DNA of 64,000 bases from CAVPDE01 sp964580575. GTDB taxonomy: Bacteria; Desulfobacterota; DSM-4660; Desulfatiglandales; HGW-15. Below are positions 62,859 to 64,000 of the stretch, one piece after another. Within the stretch, counting starts at the first letter, position 1. Every line of letters starts with the position of its first letter. Where the stretch lies: assembly GCA_964580575.1 (NCBI GenBank), contig CAZOLJ010000004.1, positions 36,734-100,733 on the forward strand. Reading direction: 5' to 3'. The notes under the pieces are model-generated. The model was not told where the DNA came from, ran no database searches, and was given only the letters and a program-made list of their open reading frames with translations. A program made the translations under genes and the position numbers.

Positions 62859-63779
62859 CTATTTTCCTATCGGAAACAGCCACGCCTTGAAACGATCGTC
62901 CTTGCCGGCAACAATGTCATCCACCAGGGCGATGAGCTTTTGGGTCACCGGTCCCGGAACCTTTTCCAGGACTCTGTTTTCAATCTGGCGAACGGGAAGC
63001 GCCTTCATGGGGGTGCCGGAATACAGAATCTCTTCGGCCTCAAAAAACAGTTCGGGTCTCAACCTCCCCTCGAAAGTCGGGATCCCTGTCGTCTGGGACA
63101 CCTGAAGAAGCGATTTTCTGGAGATGCTCGCGAGAATAGTTCCCAGACTCGGGGCCATCAGCACTCCGCCCTTCACCAGAAACACGGACTCCGTCCCTCC
63201 CTCTGCGATGAATCCCTGCGTGTCCAGCATGACGGCGTTCTCAAAGCCCCGCTTTTTCGCCTCTCCCCTGGCCATCATGCCGTTGAGGTAGTTGGCGGCC
63301 GCCTTCGCTTCCAAAGGCACAGTTTCAGGATCGAGCTTGCGCCACTTGGAAATGCAGGCGCTGACCCCTCGCTCAAAGGGAAATTTGAGCCCCCCTAAAT
63401 CCTGCAGAGGATCGACCACGAAAATGGAAAGGTCGAGCTTTTTCTGGGGCGGTAGAATCTCAAAGGCGATCTGGGAATAAAAGCAGATGATCTTGATGAA
63501 ACCTTGCCGGATGCCGTTTCGCCGCACAGCCTCCAGCACAGCCTCTTGGATGGACTGCTTGGTCCCGGGGAGTTCCATGTCCAGGAGTTCTGCGCTTCTG
63601 AAGAGCCGGTCCATGTGCTCATCCAGCCGGAAAACTGCGGGCCCCATTCGGGTGTCATGAAGGCTCAGAACCTCAAAGATCGCAGAGCCGCGACCAAAGG
63701 AATGACACATGAGATGCGCTTTGGCCTGATTCCAGGCCACAAATTCGCCGTTCAGAAATACCATCCTGTCTTCGAGCAT
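62859..63779 (-). CDS. Class IV aminotransferase (IlvE/PabC/Dat family)
   Basis: This 306-residue PLP enzyme of fold type IV has the catalytic lysine in LEAKAAANYLNGMMA (about residue 160), the PLP-binding GFIAEGGTESVFLV and the SRKSLLQVS and EILYSGTPMKALPV phosphate blocks. FGRGSAIFE at the start is typical. It could be a branched-chain aminotransferase, a D-amino-acid aminotransferase or aminodeoxychorismate lyase; substrate cannot be decided by eye. GGAGGAGG precedes ATG 63779. Confidence 0.93.
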   Translation of the reverse strand: MLEDRMVFLNGEFVAWNQAKAHLMCHSFGRGSAIFEVLSLHDTRMGPAVFRLDEHMDRLFRSAELLDMELPGTKQSIQEAVLEAVRRNGIRQGFIKIICFYSQIAFEILPPQKKLDLSIFVVDPLQDLGGLKFPFERGVSACISKWRKLDPETVPLEAKAAANYLNGMMARGEAKKRGFENAVMLDTQGFIAEGGTESVFLVKGGVLMAPSLGTILASISRKSLLQVSQTTGIPTFEGRLRPELFFEAEEILYSGTPMKALPVRQIENRVLEKVPGPVTQKLIALVDDIVAGKDDRFKAWLFPIGK

Positions 63780-63888
63780 AAGAACCTCCTCCGGACCTTG
63801 GAAATCTCAAAAAAAACGAAGAATCGCAACACCTTCGAAGCTGCAATATAGGGCAAAGAAAAGCGGGAGTCAACCCTTCGGCTCCCAC

Positions 63889-63995
63889 CTTGTTTCCCCA
63901 CGGGGCATGCTCAGGGTTGACCCTGAGCGGTTCGAAGGCCCCAAGGCCCCCGGGAAAGCTTTTCCCTTGATAAAAGGGAGCGGTTCATGCTATTG
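63889..63995. repeat. Edge spacer with CTCAGGGTTGACCCTGAG palindrome
   Basis: CTCAGGGTTGACCCTGAG (about 63910-63927) is followed by CGGTTCGAAGGCCCC, related to the repeat at 21733-21831. No gene is seen before the window end. Confidence 0.5.
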
Positions 63996-64000
63996 ATAAT

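Overview
The window looks like a chromosomal segment of a Gram-negative anaerobe of the Desulfobacterota (former Deltaproteobacteria). The clues are the split F-type ATP synthase operon with both b' and b subunits but no a or c, RNase Y beside ZapA/ZapB, a 2-hydroxyacyl-CoA-dehydratase-type activase, solitary LarB, and intergenic spacers full of short low-complexity repeat families. This placement is inferred from gene content, not from a tree. Genes are dense. Several start codons are TTG or GTG. No rRNA, tRNA, CRISPR array or transposase was found.

Region 1 (1-12.4 kb, + strand) is a lipid-type cluster. It has a DUF374 acyltransferase, a 2637-residue synthase related to polyunsaturated-fatty-acid (Pfa) synthases, a phosphopantetheinyl transferase, an LpxL-like acyltransferase and glycerol kinase. 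The synthase reads: two tandem nitronate-monooxygenase/PfaD-like barrels, ketosynthase, malonyl-type acyltransferase, one carrier domain, ketoreductase, dehydratase. There is no thioesterase, so product transfer to a lipid by the adjacent acyltransferases is the leading hypothesis. This is the best candidate for an undescribed system.

Region 2 (12.5-28.8 kb, - strand) holds TraB and M48 membrane proteins, RNase G, a two-gene acyl-CoA-dehydratase activase system, a radical SAM protein, DNA polymerase I with an apparently dead proofreading site, a small flap protein, RNase Y, a possible small RNA, ZapA and ZapB. Region 3 (28.9-41.2 kb, - strand) has the ATP synthase operon atpF'-F-H-A-G-D-C (closed by a strong bidirectional terminator), preceded by a bactofilin and the elongasome genes mreB-mreC-mreD-mrdA-rodA.

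Region 4 (41.3-48.4 kb, + strand), divergent from mreB, is the conserved rpmH-rnpA-yidD-yidC-jag-mnmE block without dnaA, then a CHASE2 adenylate cyclase. Region 5 (48.5-64 kb, mixed) contains a broken DUF218-like gene, dtd, a B12/radical SAM protein, larB, an unknown gene, a CBS-domain protein, a BMP-type nucleoside ABC transporter, a phosphohexomutase, an MltD-like LysM transglycosylase, a DUF72 protein and a class IV aminotransferase.

The spacers carry at least four repeat families. The most striking is a pair of about 160-170 bp elements (15589-15748 and 36731-36901). They share ends and a GGGAGATACCGA core, but have different hairpin stems that stay self-complementary.
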